Assembly: GCA_035528375.1 (NCBI GenBank)
Contig: DATKYS010000077.1
Coordinates: forward strand, 1-21,515
Origin: a bacterium
GTDB lineage: Bacteria; RBG-13-66-14
Direction: 5' to 3'
Length of the DNA stretch: 21,515 bases
Position numbers and translations under genes: made by a program. The notes below the pieces were generated by a model. It saw nothing but the letters and a program-made list of their open reading frames with translations, ran no database searches and was not told the DNA's origin. Positions 8,301 through 15,269 of the stretch are shown in pieces (position 1 is the first letter of the stretch; every line of letters starts with the position of its first letter).

Positions 8301-8733
8301 GAACCGGGACCTCTTTCTCTTCGAGGGACCGGTGGCGGCTCACGCGGAGCACCGCGGCGCGGATGAGACGCTTGGCCTTCTCCGTCGCCCGGACCGTGTC
8401 GTCGTGCACCCAGGAACAGTGCTCCCGGATGTTGGTCATCTGGAAGAGGTAGGGGTTCATCCCCGCGTCTTCCACCGCCCCGCGGAAGGTGACCTCGTGC
8501 ATCAGCGGCGAGCAGGAGGAGACCACCACGCGGTTCAGCTTGAACTCCTCGATGTCCTTCTGTATGAGCTCCTGACCGGGCTCGGAGCACATGTACTTGT
8601 ACTCTTTGGCCACGACGACGCCGGGCAGGCCGGCGGCGAACCGGGCCACCGCCTCCACGTCCACCACGTGCGAGATGTTGGTCCCGCAGCGGCAGACGTA
8701 GACGCCTATCCGTTCCTTGCCGTTGTCGCTCAT
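5332..8733 (-). CDS. hdrA: HdrA with an internal GltD-type NAD(P)H oxidoreductase domain
   Basis: This 1133-residue protein is the flavin bifurcation subunit with an extra flavoprotein domain inside. Residues 1-260 are the HdrA N-terminal half: VCRCG (14-17), YMCS, SSCSP, the FAD motif VGAGIAGIEA (151-160), GGHMA, DCAAC, and a ferredoxin motif CTGCSDCTQVC (247-257). Residues about 296-745 are a GltD/NfnB-like module: cysteines at 297, 301, 305 and 340, 344, 348, a first Rossmann motif VVGGGPAG (392-399), a second VVGGGNVAMD with FYRRTEREMP (548-557), and FAAGD. Next comes a Cys cluster CLNCSVCSECRLCETKC (758-774). Residues about 790-1113 are the HdrA C-terminal half: IIVATG, CSRVCCMYSLKFA, VFIAGACQGPKDIPDSVAQG, and two ferredoxin motifs at 1055-1065 and 1086-1096. 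The ATG has an AGAGGG site. The GltD FYRR motif suggests NADP(H); this is inference. Confidence 0.93.
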   Translation of the reverse strand: MSDNGKERIGVYVCRCGTNISHVVDVEAVARFAAGLPGVVVAKEYKYMCSEPGQELIQKDIEEFKLNRVVVSSCSPLMHEVTFRGAVEDAGMNPYLFQMTNIREHCSWVHDDTVRATEKAKRLIRAAVLRVSRHRSLEEKEVPVHPDAMVVGAGIAGIEAALRLAEAQRKVYLVEKEPSIGGHMAMFDKTFPTMDCAACILTPKMVSVGQHPNIELLTYSEVEEVAGYVGNFKVKVRQKAGYVTKDCTGCSDCTQVCPVAVPNEFEQGHADRKAVYRLFPQAVPNTFTIDKQGVSPCKIACPADCNAHGYVALASVGKFAEGLALARERVPFPGILGRVCNHPCEKDCNRGEVDQPLSIAAVKRFLADWEVSSGAEYAPELPAEERPEKVAVVGGGPAGLTAAQDLRKLGLQVTLFDSAEKLGGVMRSHIPHFRLPEAVIDREIANVRKWGFEVETGTALGRDVTLDGLLSGGYKAVIVATGATVSTKMPIPGIESEGVFFGMDVLEQVNRGGRPDLGQKVVVVGGGNVAMDVARTALRLDADSVHCFYRRTEREMPAEPTEIEEAKEEGVRFEFLTAPVSLRRGDDGRLVLRCIRMELGAPDSSGRRRPVPIEGSEFETDADSMITAIGQTADVEVYKKWGLTTSSWGSVVVDPVTGATNKDGVFAAGDLVRGPASIVEAIADAHRAAESADRFIRGVDLAEGRILPEPERAPVREARVLRPRVRMPSLPMPERLATFDEVNTGLDEEMVTAEVLRCLNCSVCSECRLCETKCEAKAIDHRMTDTIREVDVGAIIVATGFEPFDVRETPQFGWERFPDVLTGLEFERLCNASGYTEGHILTADGREPKAVAILHCIGSRDENHNAWCSRVCCMYSLKFAYLVRDHTSAEVYDFYIDMRAFGKGYEEFYKRLLAEGVHFIRGKAAEVTDAWEGPEEKGRLVVVAEDTLLGGTRRIPVDMVILSGGLKPRADADKVAKTLHLSCMQGQFFLEKHPKLAPVDTATDGVFIAGACQGPKDIPDSVAQGAAAAAAALSLLDKGKVVLEPIKAAIDEDLCSGCKLCIQNCPYLAITFDAEKKVSVVTEELCKGCGTCVAGCPSGAAGQQGYEDVQILAEVEGMLAEIPMDVPPAVPVA

Positions 8734-8999
8734 CGGTTCAACCCTCTGGGAGATCGGTAGGTTTGACGCTCACCGGAACGTTGATAAAAATTTTTTGGAG
8801 CCGGTCTTTCACGGGAAACCGCGCGCTTCCGAAGGGCGGTCTTCCGATCCGGACGGTCGCTTCCGGGTTTACTTCCCTCTCATCTCGATTGACGCACCCG
8901 AGGCGGACGGGCCGTTTCGCCGCGCACCAGAGCGTTACTTCCGGGTCCGCACTACGCTCGACCCCGACGGTCGTCGTTATCGGGGATCGGAGCTTCGAC
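8734..8999. other. Non-coding gap with an AT-rich patch upstream of hdrA
   Basis: No convincing gene is present. The hdrA Shine-Dalgarno site (reverse complement near 8741-8750) is clear. An AT-rich patch, GATAAAAATTTTTTGG (8783-8798), stands out in very GC-rich DNA. It lies about 50-65 bp upstream of the hdrA start and could be part of a promoter, but I find no convincing -35/-10 pair on the minus strand. Confidence 0.4.
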
Positions 9000-9304
9000 A
9001 CTCACCCCCCGGCCCCGTGGGTCACAGTCACCAAGACGTGATTGACCTCGTGGCGCCCCAACTCACCCCCCGGTCCCGTGGGTCACAGGCCCTTGACCCC
9101 GCAGGGCGTATCCGGCCATTAACTCACCCCCCGGCCCCGTGGGTCACAGGCCATCTGTGGTCTAGCCCGGTCGGATGCTCCAACCCGCCCCCCGGCCCCG
9201 TGTGATTACACGCCCACACGGTATTCCAGAGCGGCCACCCGCTACCCACCCCTCGGCCCCCCCGCCGATGCCGTCTCAGTCGGGAGCGGAATCCTGTCGG
9301 CCGG
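9000..9304. repeat. Repeat array with exact 61-bp period, five units, last two degenerate
   Basis: A 28-bp word beginning ACTCACCCCCCGG and ending GTGGGTCACAG occurs at 9000-9027, 9061-9088 (one mismatch) and 9122-9149. Degenerate copies start at 9183 (about 19 of 28 matches) and 9244 (about 15 of 28). The starts are exactly 61 bp apart throughout. The 33-bp stretches between copies differ from each other. The word has an imperfect dyad (CT..ACCC / GGGT..AG). The geometry recalls a short CRISPR array, but no cas gene is present and similar drifting repeats fill other gaps of this window, so I keep the neutral type. Confidence 0.85.
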
Positions 9305-9345
9305 AAAAATCCCCGCTGACGCCCGCTCTATCGGGAGCGGCTTCC
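9267..9345. repeat. Degenerate 28-bp direct repeat, 51-bp period
   Basis: Segments 9267-9294 and 9318-9345 match at 21 of 28 positions, sharing the block TCGGGAGCGG. They overlap the tail of the 61-bp array and continue the repetitive character of the 717-bp gap up to the next gene's 3' end. Bases 9346-9450 show no gene. Confidence 0.65.
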
Positions 9346-9450
9346 TTACCGCCGCGAAACCCCTCTCTCCGCCGATCCGCTCGACGGGGCTACGGGCGCA
9401 ACGATAACGCACGAATATCAACCGCCCCGCCGACCCGCGTCCGGGACGAC

Positions 9451-11220
9451 CTACAGGCGCAGCATGCCGCCCAACTCGGCGTAGATCTGCGTGTCCGAGT
9501 AGTGCCTCTGGCGGGAGGCTCCGGAGGGGCAGCCGGCCACGCAGGTGCCGCAGCCCTTGCACAGCACGCTGTTGACCACGGAGACCTTCTTCTCCGCGTC
9601 GTAGGAAATCGCCGTGTAGGGGCAGTTCTGGATGCAGTACCGGCAGCCGGAGCAGAGCTCCTCGTCAATGACCGAGGTGATTGGCTCGATGGCGACCTGG
9701 CCCTGGCCGATGAGTGAGAGGGCCTCGGCGGCGGCGGCGGCTCCCTGGGCCACGGAGTCCGGGATGTCCTTGGGCCCCTGGCAGGCGCCGGCGATGAACA
9801 CGCCGTCGGTGGTGGTGGCCACGGGGGCCAGCTTGGGGTGCATCTCCTGGAAGAAGCCCTGGCTGCCGCAGCCGATGCCCACGATGCGGCGCACCTCCTC
9901 GGCGTCGGAGCGCGCCTCCAGGGCGGTGGAGAGGATGACCATGTCCACCGGCACCTCGCGCGTGACGCCCAGAAGGGTGTCCTCGGCGACCACCTTGAGC
10001 CTGTCGCCGGCCGGCGTGACCTCGGCGGCCTTGCCGCGGATGAAGTGCACACCCTCGGAAAGCAGGCGCTTGTAGAACTCCTCGTAACCCTTGCCGAAGG
10101 CGCGTATGTCTATGTAGAAGCAGTAGACCTCGGCGTCGGTGTGCTCCTTGACCAGGTGGGCGAATTTCAGGGAGTACATGCAGCAGACGCGGGAGCAGTA
10201 GGAATGGTACCGCTCGTCGCGGGAGCCGATGCAGTGGAGGATGGCGATGGCCTCGGGCGTGCGGCCGTCCTCGAGCTCGATGTGGCCGCCGGTCATGCCG
10301 TCGGCCCGGGCCATGAACTCGAACTCCATGCCGGTGATGACGTTGGGCAGCCGGCGGTAACCCAGGGCGGGGATGACCGAGGGGTCGAAGACCTGCATCC
10401 CGGTGGCGACGATTATCGTCCCCACATCGAGCCGGACCTCCTCGTCGGTGGAGTCGAGGCTCACGGCGTCCTTGCCGCAGGCCTCCTCGCAGATGCGGCA
10501 GGCGTCAACGGCGTTGCCGGCGGCGCTCTGCCGGAAGTGGATGCAGTCATCCTCGTAGACCGTGGGCACGTTGGGGACCATCTGCTTGGTGACGAAGCGC
10601 ACGGCCGAGTTGGAGGCCAGTGAGAGCTCGGGGTGGATGACCTTGCGGCCGTAACGGTCGTAGACCCTGGCCGAGCCTGTGGGGCAGATGCTGGAGCAGG
10701 AGCCGCAGGCGATGCAGTCCGGCGAGAGCGCGTCGTAGGGCGCCGAGACGTAGCTCCTGGAGCCGCGCTCGTTGATGGCGATGGCGAAGGCCTTTACCCG
10801 CTCCTGGCAGATGCGCGTGCAGAGTCCGCAGAGGATGCAGCGGTTCGCGAGGGCCTCCTCGGTGGGCTCGCCGAAGCGCCTGGGGTCGGCCCCGTACTCC
10901 GCCCCCAGCTCCTGGAGGCGTTCCACGGACGGGGCCTTGGCCAGCAGGAGCTCGAGGGTGAACTTCCGGGACCGGCGCACGTCCCCGTCGCCGGTGACGA
11001 CGTTCATCCCCTCGGTCGCCACCAGGTTGCAGGAGGTGGTCAGCTTGGCGCCGTCGCCCTCGCCGACCTTGACCGTGCACATCCGGCATCCGGCGTAGGG
11101 CTCGAGGAAATCGGAGTAGCACAGGGTCGGGATGTCTATCTCCAGGGCCCTGGCCGCCGCCAGGACGGTCGTACCCTCCTCGACCTCCACGCTCTGCCCG
11201 TCTACGGTCAGCTTAACCAT
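9451..11220 (-). CDS. NuoG/HoxU-like iron-sulfur protein fused to the C-terminal half of HdrA
   Basis: This 589-residue fusion has two parts. The N-terminal part has a plant-type [2Fe-2S] domain (Cys34, Cys45, Cys48, Cys64) and two [4Fe-4S] motifs, CILCGLCTRIC (128-138) and CIACGSCSSIC (169-179), as in HoxU, NuoG and HydA. The His-x3-Cys ligand set that normally lies between them is missing; the segment reads LLLAKAPSVERLQELG. After a linker with cysteines at 226, 241, 244 and 248, residues about 264-575 match the HdrA C-terminal half: IIVATG, LHCIGSRDE, CSRVCCMYSLKFAHLV, FIAGACQGPKDIPDSVAQG, and two ferredoxin motifs (523-533, 554-564). The dinucleotide-binding first half of the HdrA FAD domain is absent. 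It probably receives electrons from NuoF and joins a separate HdrA N-terminal half. An AAAGGATG site precedes the ATG. Confidence 0.9.
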   Translation of the reverse strand: MVKLTVDGQSVEVEEGTTVLAAARALEIDIPTLCYSDFLEPYAGCRMCTVKVGEGDGAKLTTSCNLVATEGMNVVTGDGDVRRSRKFTLELLLAKAPSVERLQELGAEYGADPRRFGEPTEEALANRCILCGLCTRICQERVKAFAIAINERGSRSYVSAPYDALSPDCIACGSCSSICPTGSARVYDRYGRKVIHPELSLASNSAVRFVTKQMVPNVPTVYEDDCIHFRQSAAGNAVDACRICEEACGKDAVSLDSTDEEVRLDVGTIIVATGMQVFDPSVIPALGYRRLPNVITGMEFEFMARADGMTGGHIELEDGRTPEAIAILHCIGSRDERYHSYCSRVCCMYSLKFAHLVKEHTDAEVYCFYIDIRAFGKGYEEFYKRLLSEGVHFIRGKAAEVTPAGDRLKVVAEDTLLGVTREVPVDMVILSTALEARSDAEEVRRIVGIGCGSQGFFQEMHPKLAPVATTTDGVFIAGACQGPKDIPDSVAQGAAAAAEALSLIGQGQVAIEPITSVIDEELCSGCRYCIQNCPYTAISYDAEKKVSVVNSVLCKGCGTCVAGCPSGASRQRHYSDTQIYAELGGMLRL

Positions 11221-11290
11221 GAGATCATCCTTTCGGTGGAGACAAGGGGGGCCGCCGGGCCGTTACTCCGCTTCACTATTCGCGGTCTCT

Positions 11291-11346
11291 CGTAGGGGCG
11301 ACCCTCTGCGGTCGCCCGCGGGCAGGGACAGAGCCCCGCCCCTACG
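11291..11346. repeat. Palindromic element CGTAGGGGC...GCCCCTACG
   Basis: Outer arms CGTAGGGGC (11291-11299) and GCCCCTACG (11338-11346) are exact reverse complements. An internal hairpin GGGCGACC (11296-11303) / GGTCGCCC (11310-11317) has a CTCTGC loop. The element sits in the 157-bp gap between the NuoF-GltD and NuoG-HdrA genes and belongs to the same family as 1620-1687 and 19673-19730. Confidence 0.8.
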
Positions 11347-11377
11347 GCTCGGTTAAACCCCTCGCCCCCTTCTCCGA

Positions 11378-14300
11378 CTAACGGCGTTCTTCTTCCTCGG
11401 CCTCGTGCTCCCAGCGCCAGTCGCAGCGCAGGCACCTCTTGGCCTCGTTGACGGCGGCGGCCTCGTCGAGGACGAGCTCGACCGACTCGAAGTTCTCGAT
11501 CCTACGGGCAACCGGCTGCAGGGGCGTCTCGGGACGGTTGACGATGGTCTCGACCTCCTCGGCCGTCATCTCGTAGGGCTCGACGTGTGCCACGGGCTTC
11601 GTCAGGGTGTACTCGGGGGTCATGTCGCCGCCCCGCAGGTAGCGGTCCATGTACTTGGCGGCCAGCTTCCCGTGCCCCATGGCGTCGGTGGCGAAGTAGG
11701 GCCCGGCGACGACGTCGCCCCCGGCGAACACGCCGGGCACGTCGGTCATCATGGTGCCGGGGTCCGCCTCGAGGGTGTTCCTCGGGGTGAGCTTGAAGCC
11801 GTCGGGGAGGAAGGCGAGGTCCGGCTTCTGGTTGACGGCCGGGAAGAGGTTGTCGAGCTCGACGGTGAACTCGGTGCCCTCGAGGACCACCGGCTCGCGC
11901 CAGCCGGTGGGGTCCACGCCCCGCATCTCCACCCGCCGCAGCTCGAGCGCCTTCAGGCGCCCCTTCTCGGCGATGATTCTCGAGGGCGCGCAGAGGTAGA
12001 CCACCTCGATCCCCTCGTCCAGGCCGGCCTGTACCTCCAGCTCGTCGGCGGGAATCTCGAAGTGGGTCCGGTTGTAGAAGACGGTGACCTGGAGGGCGCC
12101 GAGGCGCCGGGCGGCCCGGGCGGCGTCCAGGGCGGTGTTGGTGCCGCCGATGATGCCCACCCGCTCGCCGACGGTGGTCCGGCCCCCGACGTTGACCTCC
12201 CGGAGGAATTCGATGGCGTCCTGGACGCCCTCCACCTCCTCGCCGGGCAGGCCCAGCGGGATGCCGGCGTGGGCGCCGGTGGCGACGAAGACGGCCTTGT
12301 AATCCCGGCGCAGGTCATCGAAGGCGATGTCTTTGCCGATCATTACGCCGGTCTTGATCTCCACGCCGATCCGGCGGACCCGCTCGACCTCCCGGGCGAT
12401 GAGCTCGCGGGGGAGGCGGTAGGCCGGGATGCCGGAGTAGAGCATCCCGCCGGCGACGGCGTCGGCCTCGAAGACGGTGACCCGGTAGCCCAGGCGGGCC
12501 AGGTCCCAGGCGCAGCTCAACCCGGCGGGTCCGGCCCCGATGACGGCGACGGGCTCGAGGTTGCCCGCCCCCTTGGGCGGCGCGTAGTCCTTGCCGTGCT
12601 TCTCCAGGACGAACCGCTTGAGGGCCCGGATGGAGATGGGGTCGGCCACGTTCCCCGTGGTGCAGCGGAACTCGCAGGGGTGCGGGCAGATGCGGGAGAG
12701 GATGCCGGGGAAGGGCGTGGCCCGGTAGATGATGTCCAGCGCCTTGTCGAACTTGCCCAGGGCGATGTAGGCGATGTAGCTCGGGGCGTCCATGCCCACC
12801 GGACAGGTGTGGTGGCAGGGGGCCGAGACCATTCTCTTGCACACCGACCCGGGGCACTTCTTGTACTTGATGTGGGAGTCGTAGTCCTCGCGGTAGTAGC
12901 GCAGGGTGGTCAGGAGCGGGTTGGGCGCCGTCTGGCCCAGGCCGCACAGCGAGTTCTGTTTGACGAAGGTGCCCAGGTCCTCCAGGAGCTCCAGGTCCCC
13001 CTCCTCGCCCTCGCCCCGGGAGATTTTCTCCAGAATCGCCAGCATGTGGGGGAGGCCCTCGCGGCAGGGGGTGCACTTGCCGCAGGATTCTTCCTTGGTG
13101 AAGGAGAGGAAGTACTTCGCCATGTCCACCATGCAGGTGTGCTCGTCCATGACGATCATGCTGCCGGAGCCCATCATGGAGCCGGCCTCGCTGAGGCGGT
13201 CGAAGTCCACGGGGATGTTGAGGAGCTTGGCGGGCAGGCAGCCGCCGGACGGTCCGCCGGTCTGGACCCCCTTGAACTCGCGCCAGCGGGTGATGCCGCC
13301 GCCCATGCGGAACACGAGGTCCCAGAGCGGCGTGCCCATCGGCACCTCGATGAGCCCGGTGTTCTTGATGTTGCCCACCAGGGAGAAGACTTTGGTCCCC
13401 TTGCTCCCCGGGGATCCGATGGAGCTGAACCAGTCGGCGCCGCGGCTGAGGATGACCGGGATGTTGGCCCAGGTCTCCACGTTGTTGATGATGGTGGGCT
13501 TGCCCCAGAGGCCGGAAATGGCGGGGTATGGGGGCCGGGGGCGCGGGGTGCCGCGCTGGCCCTCGATGTAGAAGATGAGGGCGGTCTCCTCGCCGCAGAC
13601 GAAGGCGCCGGCGCCCTGGACCACGTGGATGTCGAAGTTTAGGCCGGTACCCAGGATGTCGGAGCCCAGCACACCGTACTCGCGCAGGACGGCGACGGAC
13701 TCGAGGAGGAAGCGGCGGACGCGGGGGTAGTCGCTGCCCACGTAGATGTAGGCGTCGGAGACGTTCCCGATGGCGTAGGCGCCGATGATCATGCCCTCGA
13801 GGACCGAGTACGGGTCGCCCTCGAGGACTGAGCGGTCCATGTAGGCGCCGGGGTCGCCCTCGCTGGCGTTGCAGACGATGTGCTTCACGCCGCCGGGCGC
13901 CCCGCGGGCTATCTTCCACTTGCGTCCGGTGGGGAATCCGCCGCCGCCGCGACCGCGCAGACCCGAGGCCAGGACCGCCTCGATGACCTCCTCGGGTTTC
14001 ATGGTGGTCAGGACCTTGTGGAGAGTGTAGAGCCCGCCGCGGGCCACGTACTCCTGGAGGCTCACCGGCTTGATGTAGCCGCAGTTGCGGGTCGCGATGC
14101 GGAGCTGCCCCTTGAAGAATCCCACGTCCTCCATGAGCGGCACGTTTTTATACTCCCCGTTGCCGCCGGAGACGTCGTAGGCGACGCGCTCGTCGTTGAG
14201 GACGATGTGCTCGCCCTCCAGGCGGAAGAGGGCCCAGTCCTCGATGACGCGCCCCTCCTTCACCGCCCGCAGGAGCTCGTCCACCCTGTCCTCGGTGATG

Positions 14301-14566
14301 TTCCCGTAGACGACGCGGGGCCGTCCGGGGACCCAGACGTCCACCAGCGGCTCCATCTGGCAGAAGCCGTAGCAGCCCGAGTCCTCGACGACGATGTCCA
14401 GCCCCTCGCGCTCGGCCCCCTCGATGAGCCGCCGGGCGACGTCGAGCGCCCCGTTGGCGATGCCGCAGGTGGAAGAGCCGACGGAAATCCGTATCCTGTC
14501 GGGATAGAGGGATTCACGGCCCTTTTTCTTCAGGTCGTCGAGATCCTTGACGCTCGTAATCCTCAT
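11378..14566 (-). CDS. nuoF: NuoF-type NADH:acceptor flavoprotein fused to a GltD domain
   Basis: The product has 1062 residues. The N-terminal thioredoxin-like domain has STCGIA (Cys34) and SGCYGFC (Cys65, Cys69), as in long NuoF/HydB proteins. The NuoF core has the FMN/NADH motif RGRGGGGFPTGRKW (204-217), NASEGDPGAYMDR, GAGAFVCGEETAL, PTIINNVET, an SLBB-type segment, and the N3 [4Fe-4S] ligands SCGKCTPC (Cys495, 498, 501) with LCGLG (Cys541). The C-terminal 2x[4Fe-4S] ferredoxin of HydB is replaced after KCPGSVCKRMVSAP by a GltD module: Cys584, 588, 627, 631, 635, Rossmann motifs VIGAGPAG (674-681) and IIGGTNTALD, and FAGGD. It ends in RCLRC. The second Rossmann domain reads FYNRTHFE instead of the usual YRRT, so its pyridine nucleotide preference is doubtful. 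I chose ATG 14566 (AAGGTG site, 34 bp after nuoE) over 14614, which would overlap nuoE. Confidence 0.92.
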   Translation of the reverse strand: MRITSVKDLDDLKKKGRESLYPDRIRISVGSSTCGIANGALDVARRLIEGAEREGLDIVVEDSGCYGFCQMEPLVDVWVPGRPRVVYGNITEDRVDELLRAVKEGRVIEDWALFRLEGEHIVLNDERVAYDVSGGNGEYKNVPLMEDVGFFKGQLRIATRNCGYIKPVSLQEYVARGGLYTLHKVLTTMKPEEVIEAVLASGLRGRGGGGFPTGRKWKIARGAPGGVKHIVCNASEGDPGAYMDRSVLEGDPYSVLEGMIIGAYAIGNVSDAYIYVGSDYPRVRRFLLESVAVLREYGVLGSDILGTGLNFDIHVVQGAGAFVCGEETALIFYIEGQRGTPRPRPPYPAISGLWGKPTIINNVETWANIPVILSRGADWFSSIGSPGSKGTKVFSLVGNIKNTGLIEVPMGTPLWDLVFRMGGGITRWREFKGVQTGGPSGGCLPAKLLNIPVDFDRLSEAGSMMGSGSMIVMDEHTCMVDMAKYFLSFTKEESCGKCTPCREGLPHMLAILEKISRGEGEEGDLELLEDLGTFVKQNSLCGLGQTAPNPLLTTLRYYREDYDSHIKYKKCPGSVCKRMVSAPCHHTCPVGMDAPSYIAYIALGKFDKALDIIYRATPFPGILSRICPHPCEFRCTTGNVADPISIRALKRFVLEKHGKDYAPPKGAGNLEPVAVIGAGPAGLSCAWDLARLGYRVTVFEADAVAGGMLYSGIPAYRLPRELIAREVERVRRIGVEIKTGVMIGKDIAFDDLRRDYKAVFVATGAHAGIPLGLPGEEVEGVQDAIEFLREVNVGGRTTVGERVGIIGGTNTALDAARAARRLGALQVTVFYNRTHFEIPADELEVQAGLDEGIEVVYLCAPSRIIAEKGRLKALELRRVEMRGVDPTGWREPVVLEGTEFTVELDNLFPAVNQKPDLAFLPDGFKLTPRNTLEADPGTMMTDVPGVFAGGDVVAGPYFATDAMGHGKLAAKYMDRYLRGGDMTPEYTLTKPVAHVEPYEMTAEEVETIVNRPETPLQPVARRIENFESVELVLDEAAAVNEAKRCLRCDWRWEHEAEEEERR

Positions 14567-14600
14567 ATTCTTCACCTTGATTGTTCCCGACCTGGGAGGG

Positions 14601-15095
14601 TCAGACGTTTGCACTGTCGGCCCTCCTCAGGGCGCCGATGACTTCCCGGACCTTTGATTTGGTGACGTGGCCGTAGAACTTGTCCCGCTTGGTGATGACG
14701 GGCCCCAGGGCGCACGCGCCGAGGCAGTGCACCTCCTCCAGGGAGAAGGCGCCGTCCTCGGTGACCTCGCCGGGCCCGATACCCAGCTCGCGCTTCAGGT
14801 CGTCCAGCACGAACATGGAACCGCGGACCATGCAGGCCGTGCCGACGCAGCACCGGATGTGGTTGCGTCCCTTGGGCTCCAGGGAGATGGCCGAGTAGAA
14901 AGTGGCCAGGCTGTAGATGACGCTTATGGGGACCCCGGTCTCGCGGACGATGAACTCCACGGCTTCCCGGGGCAGGTAGTAGTAGACGTCCTGGACCCCG
15001 AGCAAAAGCGCGATGAGGGTCAACTCGCCCCGGTTGTAGTTATCAATGAGGGGCCGGGCGAGCTCCAGATCCAGCTTGATCGTGTCCTTATGCAC
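14601..15095 (-). CDS. nuoE: NuoE-like [2Fe-2S] thioredoxin-fold subunit
   Basis: This 164-residue protein is the 24-kDa-type partner of NuoF. The ligands CVGTAC (Cys83, Cys88) and CLGAC (Cys124, Cys128) give the C-x4-C...C-x3-C pattern, and the helical N-terminal part with VPISVIYSLATFY is typical. The start is GTG at 15095; no ATG lies nearby and homology begins at once. The Shine-Dalgarno-like AAAGGAC upstream lies inside one copy of the local direct repeat. It is followed after 34 bp by the NuoF-GltD gene. The normal role is to pass electrons from, or buffer, the NuoF FMN site in NADH oxidation or NAD+ reduction. Confidence 0.95.
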   Translation of the reverse strand: MHKDTIKLDLELARPLIDNYNRGELTLIALLLGVQDVYYYLPREAVEFIVRETGVPISVIYSLATFYSAISLEPKGRNHIRCCVGTACMVRGSMFVLDDLKRELGIGPGEVTEDGAFSLEEVHCLGACALGPVITKRDKFYGHVTKSKVREVIGALRRADSANV

Positions 15096-15104
15096 TTTCG
15101 TGTC

Positions 15105-15269
15105 CTTTCGCGGAGGGTCCGACGATCGGCCCCTTCAAGTCCTTTCGCGGAGGGTCGTCCACGCGCCTATGAGCGGCCCCTTCCAGCCCTTTCGCGGAGT
15201 GGCGCGCCTCTGAGACGAGCGTCACGCCGATGAGCGGCCCCTTCCAGCCCCCTCGCGGATTGGCGCGCC
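15105..15269. repeat. Direct repeats in the HdrA(N)-nuoE gap, abutting the HdrA(N) stop
   Basis: A CTTTCGCGGA word occurs at 15105, 15142 and 15189, with a diverged copy at 15250. A longer 39-bp unit (15170-15208 and 15231-15269, a few mismatches) contains GAGCGGCCCCTTCCAGCCC and GGCGCGCC; its period is 61 bp. The last copy ends directly at the HdrA(N) stop codon (15270-15272). On the minus strand each word reads as CGCGAAAGG, and the copy nearest nuoE supplies its Shine-Dalgarno-like sequence. Confidence 0.85.

Noticed and set aside
1849-8733. Selenocysteine in MvhA or HdrA
   Set aside because: Some relatives use Sec at the NiFe ligand or in the HdrA C-half. Here the positions are ordinary cysteines, with no in-frame TGA.
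5755-8760. 1001-codon open frame on the plus strand
   Set aside because: It is the antisense shadow of hdrA-GltD in GC-rich DNA. Its translation is low-complexity (rich in V, G, A, H, D) and has no recognisable domain.
9000-9304. Calling the 61-bp array a CRISPR array outright
   Set aside because: Only three good copies exist, the dyad is weak, no cas gene is present and the window is full of other drifting intergenic repeats. It is kept as a repeat and raised as a question in the findings.
11405-13642. 745-codon open frame on the plus strand opposite NuoF-GltD
   Set aside because: It is an antisense shadow of the same kind with no domain.
14567-14614. Longer start for NuoF-GltD at 14614
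   Set aside because: It would overlap nuoE by 14 bp and lacks a good ribosome site. ATG 14566 has AAGGTG at suitable distance.
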